Part shown: positions 17,913 through 26,055 of the stretch, piece after piece
How the letters are laid out: every line of letters starts with the position of its first letter
Position numbering within the stretch: the first letter of the stretch is position 1
Program-made: the position numbers and the translations under genes
Source: Shewanella litoralis
GTDB taxonomy: Bacteria; Pseudomonadota; Gammaproteobacteria; Enterobacterales; Shewanellaceae
Direction: 5' to 3'
Assembly (NCBI RefSeq): GCF_009828585.1
Contig: NZ_WSRZ01000012.1
Span: 1-64,000 of the forward strand
DNA: 64,000 bases
Notes under the pieces: generated by a model
What the model was told of the DNA's origin: nothing
The model's database searches: none
What the model saw: only the letters and a program-made list of their open reading frames with translations

Positions 17913-18127
17913 GTAGCAAGTAAAAATGCAAACGAGAAAATGTCTACCTCCAACTTTTCTGGTTTGCACCAAAGTGAATATCAACGCTTTGAACTGACTT
18001 GCCTAAACAGATTTATGTTCATTGTTCATCACATCATCCCTATTTGGGTACCATTTACACGCTAGCGCACTGTTAATAGCACCCGTAAAGAACGACTTAG
18101 GCAACCTTATTGGTTGCCATTTTTTTT
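17913..18127 (+). ncRNA. sRNA module B, MicA-like, sigma-E driven (predicted)
   Basis: Predicted ~215-nt RNA, or a shorter processed 3' form. The 5' ~100 bases are unrelated to the other copies. The 3' part has the core GTTCATCACATCATCC (18024-18039), a CCC-TATTT-GGG loop, the CTAGCGC block and a terminator GGCAACC/GGTTGCC (18100-18118) with eight T. The core is complementary at 14 of 16 positions to the porin start region at 26029-26044. The long terminal T run fits Hfq binding. Transcript ends are inferred. Confidence 0.65.
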
Positions 18128-18210
18128 GCCTAAAGTTTGTTTCCAGATATTGATTAAAGCGGCGTTAAATGATGCCCATAAAATAAATTTAAACAATTTG
18201 ATTATTTCTG

Positions 18211-18238
18211 TGAACTTTTATCATAAAGCCCAGTCTGA
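18211..18238 (+). promoter_or_regulatory. Sigma-E-like promoter of sRNA module C
   Basis: TGAACT (18211-18216, part of GTGAACTTT), 16 bases, GTCTGA (18233-18238). This is close to the RpoE consensus. Confidence 0.65.
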
Positions 18239-18244
18239 TTATAT

Positions 18245-18491
18245 GTAACGAATAAGATGTGGTTGATGTGAGTTGCAGTGTCATGATTTAACCTTCTCCC
18301 CCGGAGTTACTTCAACACAGCAAAATGGTTTATCCAGGTCACTTCAGCTTCGGTTAGGATTGAGTTACTACTGTTTTAATGTTTATTGTTCATCACATCA
18401 TCCCTATTTGGGTACCATTTACACGATAGCGCACTGTTAATGGCACCCGTAAAGAACGACTTAGGCAACCTTATTGGTTGCCATTTTTTTT
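18245..18491 (+). ncRNA. sRNA module C, MicA-like, sigma-E driven (predicted)
   Basis: Predicted ~247-nt RNA. The leader has a CTCC-CCC-GGAG hairpin near 18295-18305. The core GTTCATCACATCATCC (18388-18403) is identical to that of module B and pairs 14/16 with the porin start. The terminator GGCAACC/GGTTGCC (18464-18482) has eight T. Because B, C and D share only the 3' ~110 nt at high identity, a processed short form may be the active species, which is inference. Confidence 0.65.
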
Positions 18492-18574
18492 GCCTGCTAT
18501 TTCTTTCCAGATATTGATTAAAGCGGCGTTAAATGATGCCTATAAAATAAATTTAAACAATTTGATTATTTCTG

Positions 18575-18602
18575 TGAACTTTTATCATAAAGCCCGGTCT
18601 GA
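18575..18602 (+). promoter_or_regulatory. Sigma-E-like promoter of sRNA module D
   Basis: TGAACT (18575-18580), 16 bases, GTCTGA (18597-18602). It is nearly identical to the module C promoter. Confidence 0.65.
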
Positions 18603-18607
18603 TTATA

Positions 18608-18852
18608 TGTAACGAATAAGATGTGATTGATGTGAGTTGCAGTGTCATGATTTAGCCTTCTCCCCCGGAGTTACTTCAACACAGCAAAGTGGTTTATCCT
18701 ACTCACCTCAGCCTCTGTTAGGATTGAGTTATTGCTACAGGTTTTAATGTTTATTGTTCATCATCCCCATTGGGCAGTATTAACACGCTAGCGCACTGTT
18801 AATGACAACCCGCAAAGATTTATTTTGGCAGCCAATAGGCTGCCATTTTTTT
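18608..18852 (+). ncRNA. sRNA module D, MicA-like, sigma-E driven (predicted)
   Basis: Predicted ~245-nt RNA. The leader matches module C, but the core differs: GTTCATCATCCCC, with a nine-base match to the porin start, followed by CCC-CATT-GGG. The terminator GGCAGCC/GGCTGCC (18827-18844) with seven T has compensatory changes in both arms relative to modules B and C, evidence that the hairpin is maintained. It ends eight bases before the stop of the convergent aminopeptidase gene. Confidence 0.65.
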
Positions 18853-18859
18853 ATGTGTT

Positions 18860-20674
18860 TTAGTGAGAAGGTTCTAACTGCAATAGGGTATCTAATTGCA
18901 CTTGTAATGAAGGATGGTAGCCTGGCCGAGCTTGAGCATAGATTGCCTTGAGTTCTTGGTGATACCCCGCAATTTGTAGTTCGATAAATAATGGTCTTAC
19001 AAATTTACCTCGACCAATTTTGCACAAATACTCTGTTAATGCGGGCAATACAGGATCAAATAAATTACGAACCGCAACACGATACCAATCACAGGCAATT
19101 TCTGCATTGTGATGTCCGGTAAAGTTAAATGCCTCATCTAAATCCAACAACATAGCCTGGCTAACAATTAACGGTAATTTGCTTAAAAAATATTGCCAAT
19201 GATGGGCACGCCATTGTGTGATAGACAATTGATTAGCAGCAGTACCGCTAATAAACTGTGCCAGTGCGAAGTCAACCTTGTCAAAGCTCGTAGACCTCGG
19301 CCCCTCATACCAAGCAGGTAATCCCTGCCCATAAACCCACTCGTTTAACTCATCTACAGATAACTTATCACCATGCTCAACGAGTATGGTTTGCTTCGCA
19401 TAGTCAATAAACGTTTCTGTCGTAATGGCAGTAAAAGCAAAATGATTAACATACTGAAGCAGAAACACATCAAATGCGGCACGTCCAAGCCTACTTTCAA
19501 GTTCGTGCACAAACATCGATGCTTTATCGTAAGTAAAACGATTAAATGCCAAATTAGGGTCGCGATGTTGTACATTTGCCGGTAATGTTTGCTCAACTAA
19601 CGGCATGGATTGGATTTCTTCTTGTAAGCGACCAAACTCAATCACCCACTCTAATTCGGCTTGCTCGGTACCATACACAGCTTCAACAATTCGATTGGTA
19701 AAATAAGTGGTAAAACCTTCGTTGAGCCATAAATCACGCCATGTCGCATTACTGACTAAATTGCCAGTCCATGAGTGGGCCAATTCATGCGCAACCGTTG
19801 AAACTAAACTTTTATCGCCAGCAATCAATGTAGGGGTCATAAATGCCAGCATCGGGTTTTCCATCCCGCCAAAAGGAAAACTTGGCGGCAGCACTATCAT
19901 GTCATAACGCCCCCATGCATATGGTCCAAGCAACGACTCTGCCACCTGGATCATGGACTCAGTATCTTCAAATTCATTCACCGCCGCCTCAAGCATGCCA
20001 GGTTCGGTATAAATACCACTTCGAGGCCCTGTAGCTTTAAACGCCAGATCGCCTACGGCGATGGCTAACAAATGAGTGGGTATGGGTTTATCCATACTAA
20101 AGGTAAATATGCCATCTTCTGGCATGACGGGGTTATTATTAGCACTCATTACCACACGTAGTCCTAAAGGGGCTTTGACTGTGGCATTAAACGTGACTCG
20201 CGCTTTAGGGCTATCTTGTAAAGGCAGCCAGCTGCGTGCATTGATGGGTTGTGACTGACTAAACAAATAAGGTAATTGCTTGCCTAGGGTTTGCTCTGCA
20301 CTGAGCCATTGCAGCCCTTGCGCCTTAGGAGAGGTATGATAATGCACAACCACTTGTGTGATCAGTAAACCGACATTAATCAACCATCGCTGTCCTAAAA
20401 TAGGATTAACGTCTTCACATTCATAGGCTAATGGCTGGCCATGTAAATCTGTGATGTTGTCAATAAACAAGTCACGGCCATCAATAATCAATACCGATTG
20501 TGTCTGTTTACGATTAAAAAATAGCGTTACCGTACCACTCAATTGCTGGGCAATAAAATCCACGTTGATATTAATATCAACGTGATGCACACATAATGCA
20601 TCGGTATTGGCACTTGAATGGTAATCTCTGTGTACATCAAAGTCCGCTATAGGAGTGTTCAAGTTGCTTGTCAC
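18860..20674 (-). CDS. M1 family zinc metallopeptidase (leukotriene A4 hydrolase-like aminopeptidase)
   Basis: Removes N-terminal residues from peptides. It is 604 aa and has no signal peptide. An N-terminal beta domain (1-200) is followed by the exopeptidase motif FGGMENP near residue 269, the zinc site HELAHSWTGN near residue 293 with the third ligand in LNEGFTTYF 18 residues on, a Tyr in RFTYDKAS near residue 377, and a C-terminal helical domain as in LTA4 hydrolase. The start is a GTG with AAGAGG upstream. The gene lies between sRNA modules D and E on the opposite strand. Confidence 0.93.
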   Translation of the reverse strand: MTSNLNTPIADFDVHRDYHSSANTDALCVHHVDININVDFIAQQLSGTVTLFFNRKQTQSVLIIDGRDLFIDNITDLHGQPLAYECEDVNPILGQRWLINVGLLITQVVVHYHTSPKAQGLQWLSAEQTLGKQLPYLFSQSQPINARSWLPLQDSPKARVTFNATVKAPLGLRVVMSANNNPVMPEDGIFTFSMDKPIPTHLLAIAVGDLAFKATGPRSGIYTEPGMLEAAVNEFEDTESMIQVAESLLGPYAWGRYDMIVLPPSFPFGGMENPMLAFMTPTLIAGDKSLVSTVAHELAHSWTGNLVSNATWRDLWLNEGFTTYFTNRIVEAVYGTEQAELEWVIEFGRLQEEIQSMPLVEQTLPANVQHRDPNLAFNRFTYDKASMFVHELESRLGRAAFDVFLLQYVNHFAFTAITTETFIDYAKQTILVEHGDKLSVDELNEWVYGQGLPAWYEGPRSTSFDKVDFALAQFISGTAANQLSITQWRAHHWQYFLSKLPLIVSQAMLLDLDEAFNFTGHHNAEIACDWYRVAVRNLFDPVLPALTEYLCKIGRGKFVRPLFIELQIAGYHQELKAIYAQARPGYHPSLQVQLDTLLQLEPSH

Positions 20675-20990
20675 AGAAACCTCTTCGTTTATTTTGGGTT
20701 TTGGCTCAGGGCATTATCATAACATTTTCAAGTCAATAACCTGAGCGTGATCATACACACTTGTCCCTGCAAGCAAATTTGTACTGACAGACAATAAACT
20801 CGTAATCATCACGTAAATCCCACTTTCAGCACAATAAACGCCAAACTTAAATGAATGGTTAACATGATGTTTTACAGCACAAGTTAAGTCACCTTATTGA
20901 TTTTATGATTAAAAGTTATCCTGACCGGCTAAAAAGCTTACTTTTTCGTCACTCATCTCAAAAATAAATACTCTTTTTTTAAAAAAGTTG

Positions 20991-21018
20991 GGAACTAAAT
21001 TGAAATCTCCCAGTCTGA
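20991..21018 (+). promoter_or_regulatory. Sigma-E-like promoter of sRNA module E
   Basis: GGAACT (20991-20996), 16 bases, GTCTGA (21013-21018). It is the best match to the RpoE consensus in the group. Confidence 0.7.
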
Positions 21019-21023
21019 ATATA

Positions 21024-21168
21024 TGAACCGAATTTGCATTACTTATTTTTTGTACCTAGTAGCGTTTTTTTGTTCATCATCATTCTCCTAATTGGATAGT
21101 CGTTTTACACTATCAACAGTATTGCCCTTAGCAATAGCAGCAACCTCTTAGTCAGGTTGCTTTTTTTT
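21024..21168 (+). ncRNA. sRNA module E, MicA-like, sigma-E driven (predicted)
   Basis: Predicted ~145-nt RNA, the most compact copy. The core TTTGTTCATCATCATTC (from about 21069) begins about 45 nt from the predicted start, much as in E. coli MicA, where the seed is near the 5' end. The terminator AGCAACCT/AGGTTGCT (21139-21161) has eight T. It is isolated from A-D by the aminopeptidase gene and is convergent with pstS. Confidence 0.65.
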
Positions 21169-21204
21169 ATCCTTTTTTTGAGTTTTTCAGATTCATAAAA
21201 GCAA

Positions 21205-21228
21205 AAAAGGCCTCAAATGAGGCCTTTT
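21205..21228 (-). terminator. Terminator of pstS
   Basis: AAAAGGCCTC pairs with GAGGCCTTTT over the loop AAAT. Read leftward it ends in a T run, 21 bases past the pstS stop. Confidence 0.9.
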
Positions 21229-21248
21229 AGTATTGGAGAATTAAGCGA

Positions 21249-22220
21249 TTAAAGCTTGATACCCACTTTTTCTAAATCTTTAATCACAACTGCTGTTGGC
21301 ACTGGAACATAGCCATCTTTTTCAACAACTTGCTGACCTTGCTTAGACAATACAAAGCGTAAGAATTCACGATCCATTGGCGAAAGGTCTTTATTTGGGT
21401 GCTTGTTCACATAAACATATAAGTAACGTGATAATGGGTAAGTTCCGTTAGCCGCATTTTCTGCTGTAGCATCAACAAACTTATCACCCTTTTTAGATAC
21501 TGCAACCGCTTTAACACCAGCTGTTTTGTAACCAATACCTGAGTAACCAATTGCATTGAGTGATTGTGATACAGACTGCACTACTGAAGCAGAACCGGGT
21601 TGCTCGTTTACGTTTGGACGGAAGTCACCTTTACATAATGCTTTTTCTTTGAAGTAACCATAAGTACCAGACACTGAGTTACGACCATAAAGCTGAACGT
21701 CTTTCGCGCTCCAATTGCCGTCTAAACCAGCATCAGCCCAACGGTTAATTTCTTTACCGCCACACTTATGTGTTGATGAAAAAATACTGTCGATTTGCTC
21801 AATGCTTAACCCAGTGATTGGGTTATCTTTATGTACGAATACCGCTAAGGCGTCAATGGCTACACGTACCGCTGTTGGTTGATAACCATAGTGTTTTTCA
21901 AAAGCTTCAACTTCATTAGGCTTCATCTTACGGCTCATTGGGCCAAACTGTGAAGTCCCTTCAGTCAGTGCTGGAGGAGCTGTAGAAGAACCTGCAGCTT
22001 GAATTTGGATATTTACGTTAGGATAAATATGTTTGAACTCTTCAGCCCATAACGTCATCATGTTCGCTAAAGTATCAGAACCGACAGAAGACAAGTTACC
22101 AGATACGCCACTTGTTTTTTCATAGACAGGTAAAGTAGGGTCAATAGCAGCCATAGATGCTGCTGAGAATACACCAGCGGCTGTAAGGGTAATTGCGCCG
22201 ACAAGTTTGTTCAGTTTCAT
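21249..22220 (-). CDS. pstS: Phosphate-binding protein PstS family
   Basis: Periplasmic phosphate receptor, 323 aa. Signal peptide ends ...SAASMAAID near residue 26. [40 protein letters not shown] near residue 77 and [17 protein letters not shown] near residue 185 form the phosphate site. The rest of a pst transporter operon is not adjacent. Four Pho half-sites lie directly upstream, so phosphate starvation through PhoB is expected to induce it. A short RBS CTGGAG precedes the ATG. Confidence 0.93.
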   Translation of the reverse strand: MKLNKLVGAITLTAAGVFSAASMAAIDPTLPVYEKTSGVSGNLSSVGSDTLANMMTLWAEEFKHIYPNVNIQIQAAGSSTAPPALTEGTSQFGPMSRKMKPNEVEAFEKHYGYQPTAVRVAIDALAVFVHKDNPITGLSIEQIDSIFSSTHKCGGKEINRWADAGLDGNWSAKDVQLYGRNSVSGTYGYFKEKALCKGDFRPNVNEQPGSASVVQSVSQSLNAIGYSGIGYKTAGVKAVAVSKKGDKFVDATAENAANGTYPLSRYLYVYVNKHPNKDLSPMDREFLRFVLSKQGQQVVEKDGYVPVPTAVVIKDLEKVGIKL

Positions 22221-22281
22221 TGTATTGCTCCAGAATTAAGCGTACTAAGTTTTTAAAACGTAGTCAGTATCGACCTCATTG

Positions 22282-22320
22282 ATGACAAGTCTATGACTTT
22301 GATATGACAGTTGTATGACA
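22282..22320 (-). promoter_or_regulatory. Two tandem Pho boxes upstream of pstS
   Basis: Read leftward, four half-sites (TGTCAT, TGTCAT, AGTCAT, TGTCAT) begin at exactly 11-base intervals (their + strand starts are 22315, 22304, 22293 and 22282). That is the PhoB direct-repeat geometry, twice over. They lie 62-100 bases before the ATG. Confidence 0.9.
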
Positions 22321-22509
22321 CAAGCATTAAAACAGCTTTATTTGTCTTAGCTTATAGCCAATCTATTTATATCAATGACTTATAATGTATCTTGTTACGC
22401 CTTTTTAGCTATAGATGGTTAAATCTATGGTATTAATTCCAACTTTTGAGGTGATTTATTTACCTGAACAGCAGTTATATGACAATAATATGCATTTTTT
22501 ACGGCAATA

Positions 22510-22535
22510 AAAAAGCAACATAAATGCTGCTTTTT
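22510..22535 (-). terminator. Terminator of phoR
   Basis: AAAAAGCA at 22510-22517 pairs with TGCTTTTT at 22528-22535, with an inner CAT/ATG pair. Leftward it ends in TTTTTTATTG. It separates phoR from the Pho boxes of pstS. Confidence 0.8.
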
Positions 22536-22757
22536 AGATTTGAGGTAACGCCATTACTTAACCTGAAATCGGGATATGGGATGAACTTATACCTTTTAAA
22601 ATGAACATGTTACCCCGCATCACTTTCAAGCTTGACATTTGTTCTGCTAACAAGGCGAATTGACGCGTCAATAGCTAGCCTATTGTAAGTTGATTCAACA
22701 CAGTTAGTAGTGCAAAGGACTGTTTAAAAGGCGTTTATTATCCCAAGCTCTGGTTAT

Positions 22758-24053
22758 TTAAAGTCTTTCTAATAAATGTGTCGGAATAATAAAACTAAAT
22801 GTACTGCCTTTGCCGTATTCACTGGTGACATTAAGCTCACTGTGGTGATGGCTCAATGCATGCTTAGCAATAGCAAGCCCTAAACCTGTTCCACCGGTTT
22901 TACTTGAACGAGCATTATCAACACGATAAAAGCGCTCCGTTAACCGATTGATATGCTGTGGTGCAATCCCTACACCTGTGTCTTTAACAGAAAACAATCC
23001 CCCCGTAGCAACACTTCTCCAGGTGACAGAGATAATACCGCCAGGTGCGGTATAACGAATGGCATTAGAAATGAGATTTGAACATGCACTGCGAAGTTGA
23101 ATTTCATTACCGTGGGTGTTTAATCCTGGCTCGCAATTAAACTCTAACGTATATTCGTCGCCAGCAAGGGCTTTAGCTTCTTCTCGAAGCACGTCCATCA
23201 TCACTTGCATGTTAACCGTTTTTGATAAATCGATGTCGGCTGCATCTTCAATCCGTGATAATGCCAATAACTGTTCGACCATCGATTGCATACGTGAGGT
23301 CTGTTGTTGCATCAGGGATAACGGTTTTTGGTTGGGAGAATTATCCTCTTCCATTCCTTGCATTATCTCTAAATAACCTTGCAACACCGTAAGCGGCGTT
23401 TTTAGTTCATGGGACACGTTAGCAACAAAGTCTTTGCGCATGCCTTCTAATTGATGGATCCGTGTAATATCGCGAGCCATTAACAGCAACTGCCTATCAC
23501 CGTAACTCATTAAGCGGATCTCAAGTAAACGTTTATCGGATACGGGGGAGGGAATTTCAAGCGGTTCTTTGTATTCTGCTTTTTTAAGATAGGCTGAAAA
23601 ATCAGGATGACGTATGAGGTTATCGATTCGTTGACCACTGTCTTGTGGCCAAACAAATCCCAACACTAATTGGGCCAGCTTGTTGCACCACAAAATATTA
23701 TGCTCAGCATCGAGCACAACGGCGGCATCGGGCAATGCTTCTGCACCTTGGCGAAAACGAGCGAGTAATGTCGCTAATTGTCCAACACGACGACGATTTT
23801 TACCTTGTAATCGGTATATACCGTTAAACACCCCTTCCCAACTACCTTGTCCTTGAGGGGGGGTTAATTTTTTGTCTTTCCATAACCAGAAATTAAGTCG
23901 AGTAATTTGTCGGTAATGCCATACAAGCAATCCCACAGTCCCTAATAAGGTCACTAAAGCTATCTGGTCAAATAAAGCACCGACACAGATAAATAGTATC
24001 AGTAACAGTCCTAAACGAAAAAATAACCGGAATCCAGAATACGAGTTAAGCAT
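22758..24053 (-). CDS. phoR: Phosphate regulon sensor histidine kinase
   Basis: Membrane kinase/phosphatase that controls PhoB. From the ATG at 24053 it is 431 aa, the E. coli PhoR length. Two N-terminal membrane helices (about 10-50), a PAS domain (about 85-190), the phospho-His box FVANVSHELKTPLTVLQGYL near residue 201, N box SNLISNAIRYT, and G boxes DTGVGIAP and GTGLGLAI are visible. A longer TTG start at 24095 is possible, but the AGG before 24053 favours the shorter form. It follows phoB in the same direction. Confidence 0.95.
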   Translation of the reverse strand: MLNSYSGFRLFFRLGLLLILFICVGALFDQIALVTLLGTVGLLVWHYRQITRLNFWLWKDKKLTPPQGQGSWEGVFNGIYRLQGKNRRRVGQLATLLARFRQGAEALPDAAVVLDAEHNILWCNKLAQLVLGFVWPQDSGQRIDNLIRHPDFSAYLKKAEYKEPLEIPSPVSDKRLLEIRLMSYGDRQLLLMARDITRIHQLEGMRKDFVANVSHELKTPLTVLQGYLEIMQGMEEDNSPNQKPLSLMQQQTSRMQSMVEQLLALSRIEDAADIDLSKTVNMQVMMDVLREEAKALAGDEYTLEFNCEPGLNTHGNEIQLRSACSNLISNAIRYTAPGGIISVTWRSVATGGLFSVKDTGVGIAPQHINRLTERFYRVDNARSSKTGGTGLGLAIAKHALSHHHSELNVTSEYGKGSTFSFIIPTHLLERL

Positions 24054-24180
24054 AGGCAACCTAATGGCTAAAAGTAACGCAGCCAACACTTTCAACTTTT
24101 AGTGTCGTTACTGATTATTAGGATTAACGAGGAACCACAAGATAGCCTAAATTGGCCATTGTGGCTAGGTAGCAAACAAT

Positions 24181-24208
24181 GAAGCTCTAGTGGTTAACAC
24201 AGAGCTTC
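24181..24208. other. Hairpin between phoB and phoR
   Basis: GAAGCTCT (24181-24188) and AGAGCTTC (24201-24208) form a perfect eight-bp stem just after the phoB stop. No T run follows on either strand. It may act as a partial barrier or RNA stabiliser that sets the PhoB:PhoR ratio, which is inference. Confidence 0.5.
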
Positions 24209-24225
24209 ATTTGCTATCAGTACAA

Positions 24226-24915
24226 TTACATTCTGGTTGAAAAACGATAACCAGCACCACGAACAGTTTGAATCAACTTGTCATGCCCAGCTTGTTCGAC
24301 CGCTTTACGCAATCGGCGAATGTGCACATCAACAGTACGGTCCTCTACATAGACGTTGGTTCCCCATACGTTATCTAGCAACTGTTCACGGCTGTAAACT
24401 CGCTCTGGATGAGTCATAAAGAAATGCAATAATCTAAATTCTGTTGGCCCCATATCAAGCACATCATCACCGACAGTCACTCGATGACTCACAGGGTCAA
24501 GCTGTAGCCCTTGTACGTCTATGGTTTCTTCTAAACGCGTAGGTGCGCTTCGGCGCAACACAGCTTTTATTCTGGCAACCAACTCTTTTGGCGAAAAAGG
24601 TTTGGTAATATAGTCATCGGCACCCACTTCCAGGCCTTTGACTTTATCTTCCTCTTCACCGCGAGCGGTCAGCATAATAATGGGGATTTGACGCGTAAAC
24701 TCATCTTGCTTTAAGCGTTTTGCTAATTGAATACCGCTGCCACCAGGGAACATCCAATCCAACAAAATCAAGTCGGGATAAGGCTCTTGAAGCAACTCAA
24801 TAGCTGAATCGAAATCTTCAGCTGCAGCTGTCGTAAAACCATGTTGATCCATCACAAATGTCAGCATCTCACGAATTGCTGATTCATCTTCTACTATTAA
24901 AATCCTAGCTGTCAT
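24226..24915 (-). CDS. phoB: Phosphate regulon response regulator PhoB
   Basis: OmpR-class DNA-binding response regulator, 229 aa as in E. coli. The receiver domain (1-120) has the acidic pair EDE at 9-11, the phospho-acceptor in [10 protein letters not shown] near residue 53, Thr in MLTARGEEE and Lys in [12 protein letters not shown] winged helix follows, with [13 protein letters not shown] and [16 protein letters not shown] as recognition region. It activates genes with Pho boxes, such as pstS here. Confidence 0.97.
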   Translation of the reverse strand: MTARILIVEDESAIREMLTFVMDQHGFTTAAAEDFDSAIELLQEPYPDLILLDWMFPGGSGIQLAKRLKQDEFTRQIPIIMLTARGEEEDKVKGLEVGADDYITKPFSPKELVARIKAVLRRSAPTRLEETIDVQGLQLDPVSHRVTVGDDVLDMGPTEFRLLHFFMTHPERVYSREQLLDNVWGTNVYVEDRTVDVHIRRLRKAVEQAGHDKLIQTVRGAGYRFSTRM

Positions 24916-24953
24916 ATTGGGTTTCTACATTAATTTGCCACAAGGGTATTATT

Positions 24954-24980
24954 GGACACTTTTGTTACACTTTCATGACC
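24954..24980 (-). promoter_or_regulatory. Candidate Pho box upstream of phoB
   Basis: Read leftward, GGTCAT, TGTAAC and TGTCC start at about 11-base steps, a degenerate Pho box 39-65 bases before the phoB ATG. Autoregulation of phoB is standard in enterobacteria. Confidence 0.45.
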
Positions 24981-25053
24981 CTGAGGCCGATATTGCCATT
25001 TAAAACCGTTTTTTGTCATAAAAACTTAATTGCGGTTATTGCACTGTAACGAA

Positions 25054-25073
25054 AAAAGGGCCGAAGCCCTTTT
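25054..25073 (-). terminator. Terminator of the porin gene
   Basis: AAAAGGGC and GCCCTTTT stems enclose a stable TTCG tetraloop when read leftward, followed by T. It lies 20 bases past the porin stop. Confidence 0.9.
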
Positions 25074-25092
25074 CTAGCGCATGTCATTTGGC

Positions 25093-26034
25093 TTAGAACT
25101 TATGTTCAATACCTACACCCACATAGCTGTCATCTTGATCGTTTGAGTCAAACGAATTGTCGGTATAAAAAGCAAACAATTTAGTTGGTTTACCAAGCGC
25201 ATAGTCAGCACCAACAGACCATGAGTCGCCTTTATTTTCCATGTCAGCAAACTGCGCTTTAAGTGTCACATCATTAATATCATATGCAGCGCTCAGTAAG
25301 AAACCATTATCACTCACATCACTGTCAACGGCTTCTTGTTGCTGGTACATACCGCCAATCACCAAACCAGCCACTTTACCTTGTACAGTAGCACGTGCAG
25401 TGTCATAGCCTTTTACTTTTGAATCATAGGCAATGGCGGCATAAATAGCTGAGGTTTTTAAACCTGAGTCACCATACATTAATGCCATGCTCACACCATC
25501 TTCGCCGGTAGTATTATCACCAACGACCTGATCTGAGTCACCAGAAGCAACATAAGTCACACCCGCTTGGAAATCACCAAACATCGGTGTGTAGTAAGTG
25601 GCTGTTTGAGCCATGCGGTTTTCACCTTTGAATAAGGTTTTAACATCGCCAGAAAGGTCGTTGAACTGGTCAACTTTACCTTGAGAAACTTTTAGGATCG
25701 TGTCGTTACGGCCTACAGAAACAGCACCAAAATTGCCTTTTAAGCCAACAAACTGATTGCGAGCTAAAAAGTTTTCTTTGTCTTCATCACCCGTGTTGAC
25801 TTCATATTCGATAGTGTAGAAAGCTTCTAATGAATTGCTCAACTCAAAATCACCGGTTACACCAAAACGTGATGCATTACTTTGAATAGTCGTTTCAGTT
25901 TCGTCAGCAACATCATTTGACTGCGCTGTAACATTTAATTTGCCATACACTTTTAGAGGTTCTGCCGCATATGCACTAGAAACTACAGAAGCTGCCATTG
26001 CAGAGGCTAATAGAGTTTTACAAAAAACGTTCAT
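25093..26034 (-). CDS. Outer-membrane general porin (Gram-negative porin family)
   Basis: Trimeric beta-barrel pore, 313 aa from the second of two adjacent ATGs (26037 and 26034). The 26034 start leaves seven bases after the AGGA of AAAAGGAT. The signal peptide MNVFCKTLLASAMAASVVSS ends at AYA-AEPLK. The mature protein starts VYGKLNVTAQ, has alternating strands, and ends VGVGIEHKF with the terminal Phe needed for barrel assembly. It lies next to phoB and has a possible Pho box upstream. Its ribosome site and start codon are complementary to the core of sRNA modules B and C, so repression under envelope stress is predicted. Confidence 0.92.
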   Translation of the reverse strand: MNVFCKTLLASAMAASVVSSAYAAEPLKVYGKLNVTAQSNDVADETETTIQSNASRFGVTGDFELSNSLEAFYTIEYEVNTGDEDKENFLARNQFVGLKGNFGAVSVGRNDTILKVSQGKVDQFNDLSGDVKTLFKGENRMAQTATYYTPMFGDFQAGVTYVASGDSDQVVGDNTTGEDGVSMALMYGDSGLKTSAIYAAIAYDSKVKGYDTARATVQGKVAGLVIGGMYQQQEAVDSDVSDNGFLLSAAYDINDVTLKAQFADMENKGDSWSVGADYALGKPTKLFAFYTDNSFDSNDQDDSYVGVGIEHKF

Positions 26035-26044
26035 CATTTCATCC
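26029..26044 (-). promoter_or_regulatory. Predicted sRNA-binding site over the porin start
   Basis: The mRNA GGATGAAATGATGAAC, covering part of the Shine-Dalgarno and both ATGs, is complementary to GTTCATCACATCATCC of modules B and C at positions 1-8 and 11-16. Modules A, D and E match nine bases (GTTCATCAT). Blocking here would stop 30S binding, as MicA does on ompA. Confidence 0.6.
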
Positions 26045-26055
26045 TTTTGACGCAT

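Larger units (their letters stand above)
18011..18742. repeat. Tandem duplication of about 365 bp (two full copies plus a partial third)
   Basis: Copy 1 runs from about 18011 to 18374 and copy 2 from about 18375 to 18742. The third copy's start continues to about 18855 in more diverged form. The same landmark (ATTGTTCATC) recurs at 18021, 18385 and 18753, offsets of 364 and 368. Each full copy contains one sRNA core and terminator followed by the next module's sigma-E-like promoter and leader, so the duplication multiplies transcription units and not a protein gene. Confidence 0.9.

Noticed and set aside
18011-18855. CRISPR array or IS element as explanation of the repeated 365-bp units
   Set aside because: There are no short repeats with unique spacers, no cas genes, no transposase and no terminal inverted repeats. 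The repeats coincide with promoter-core-terminator units.
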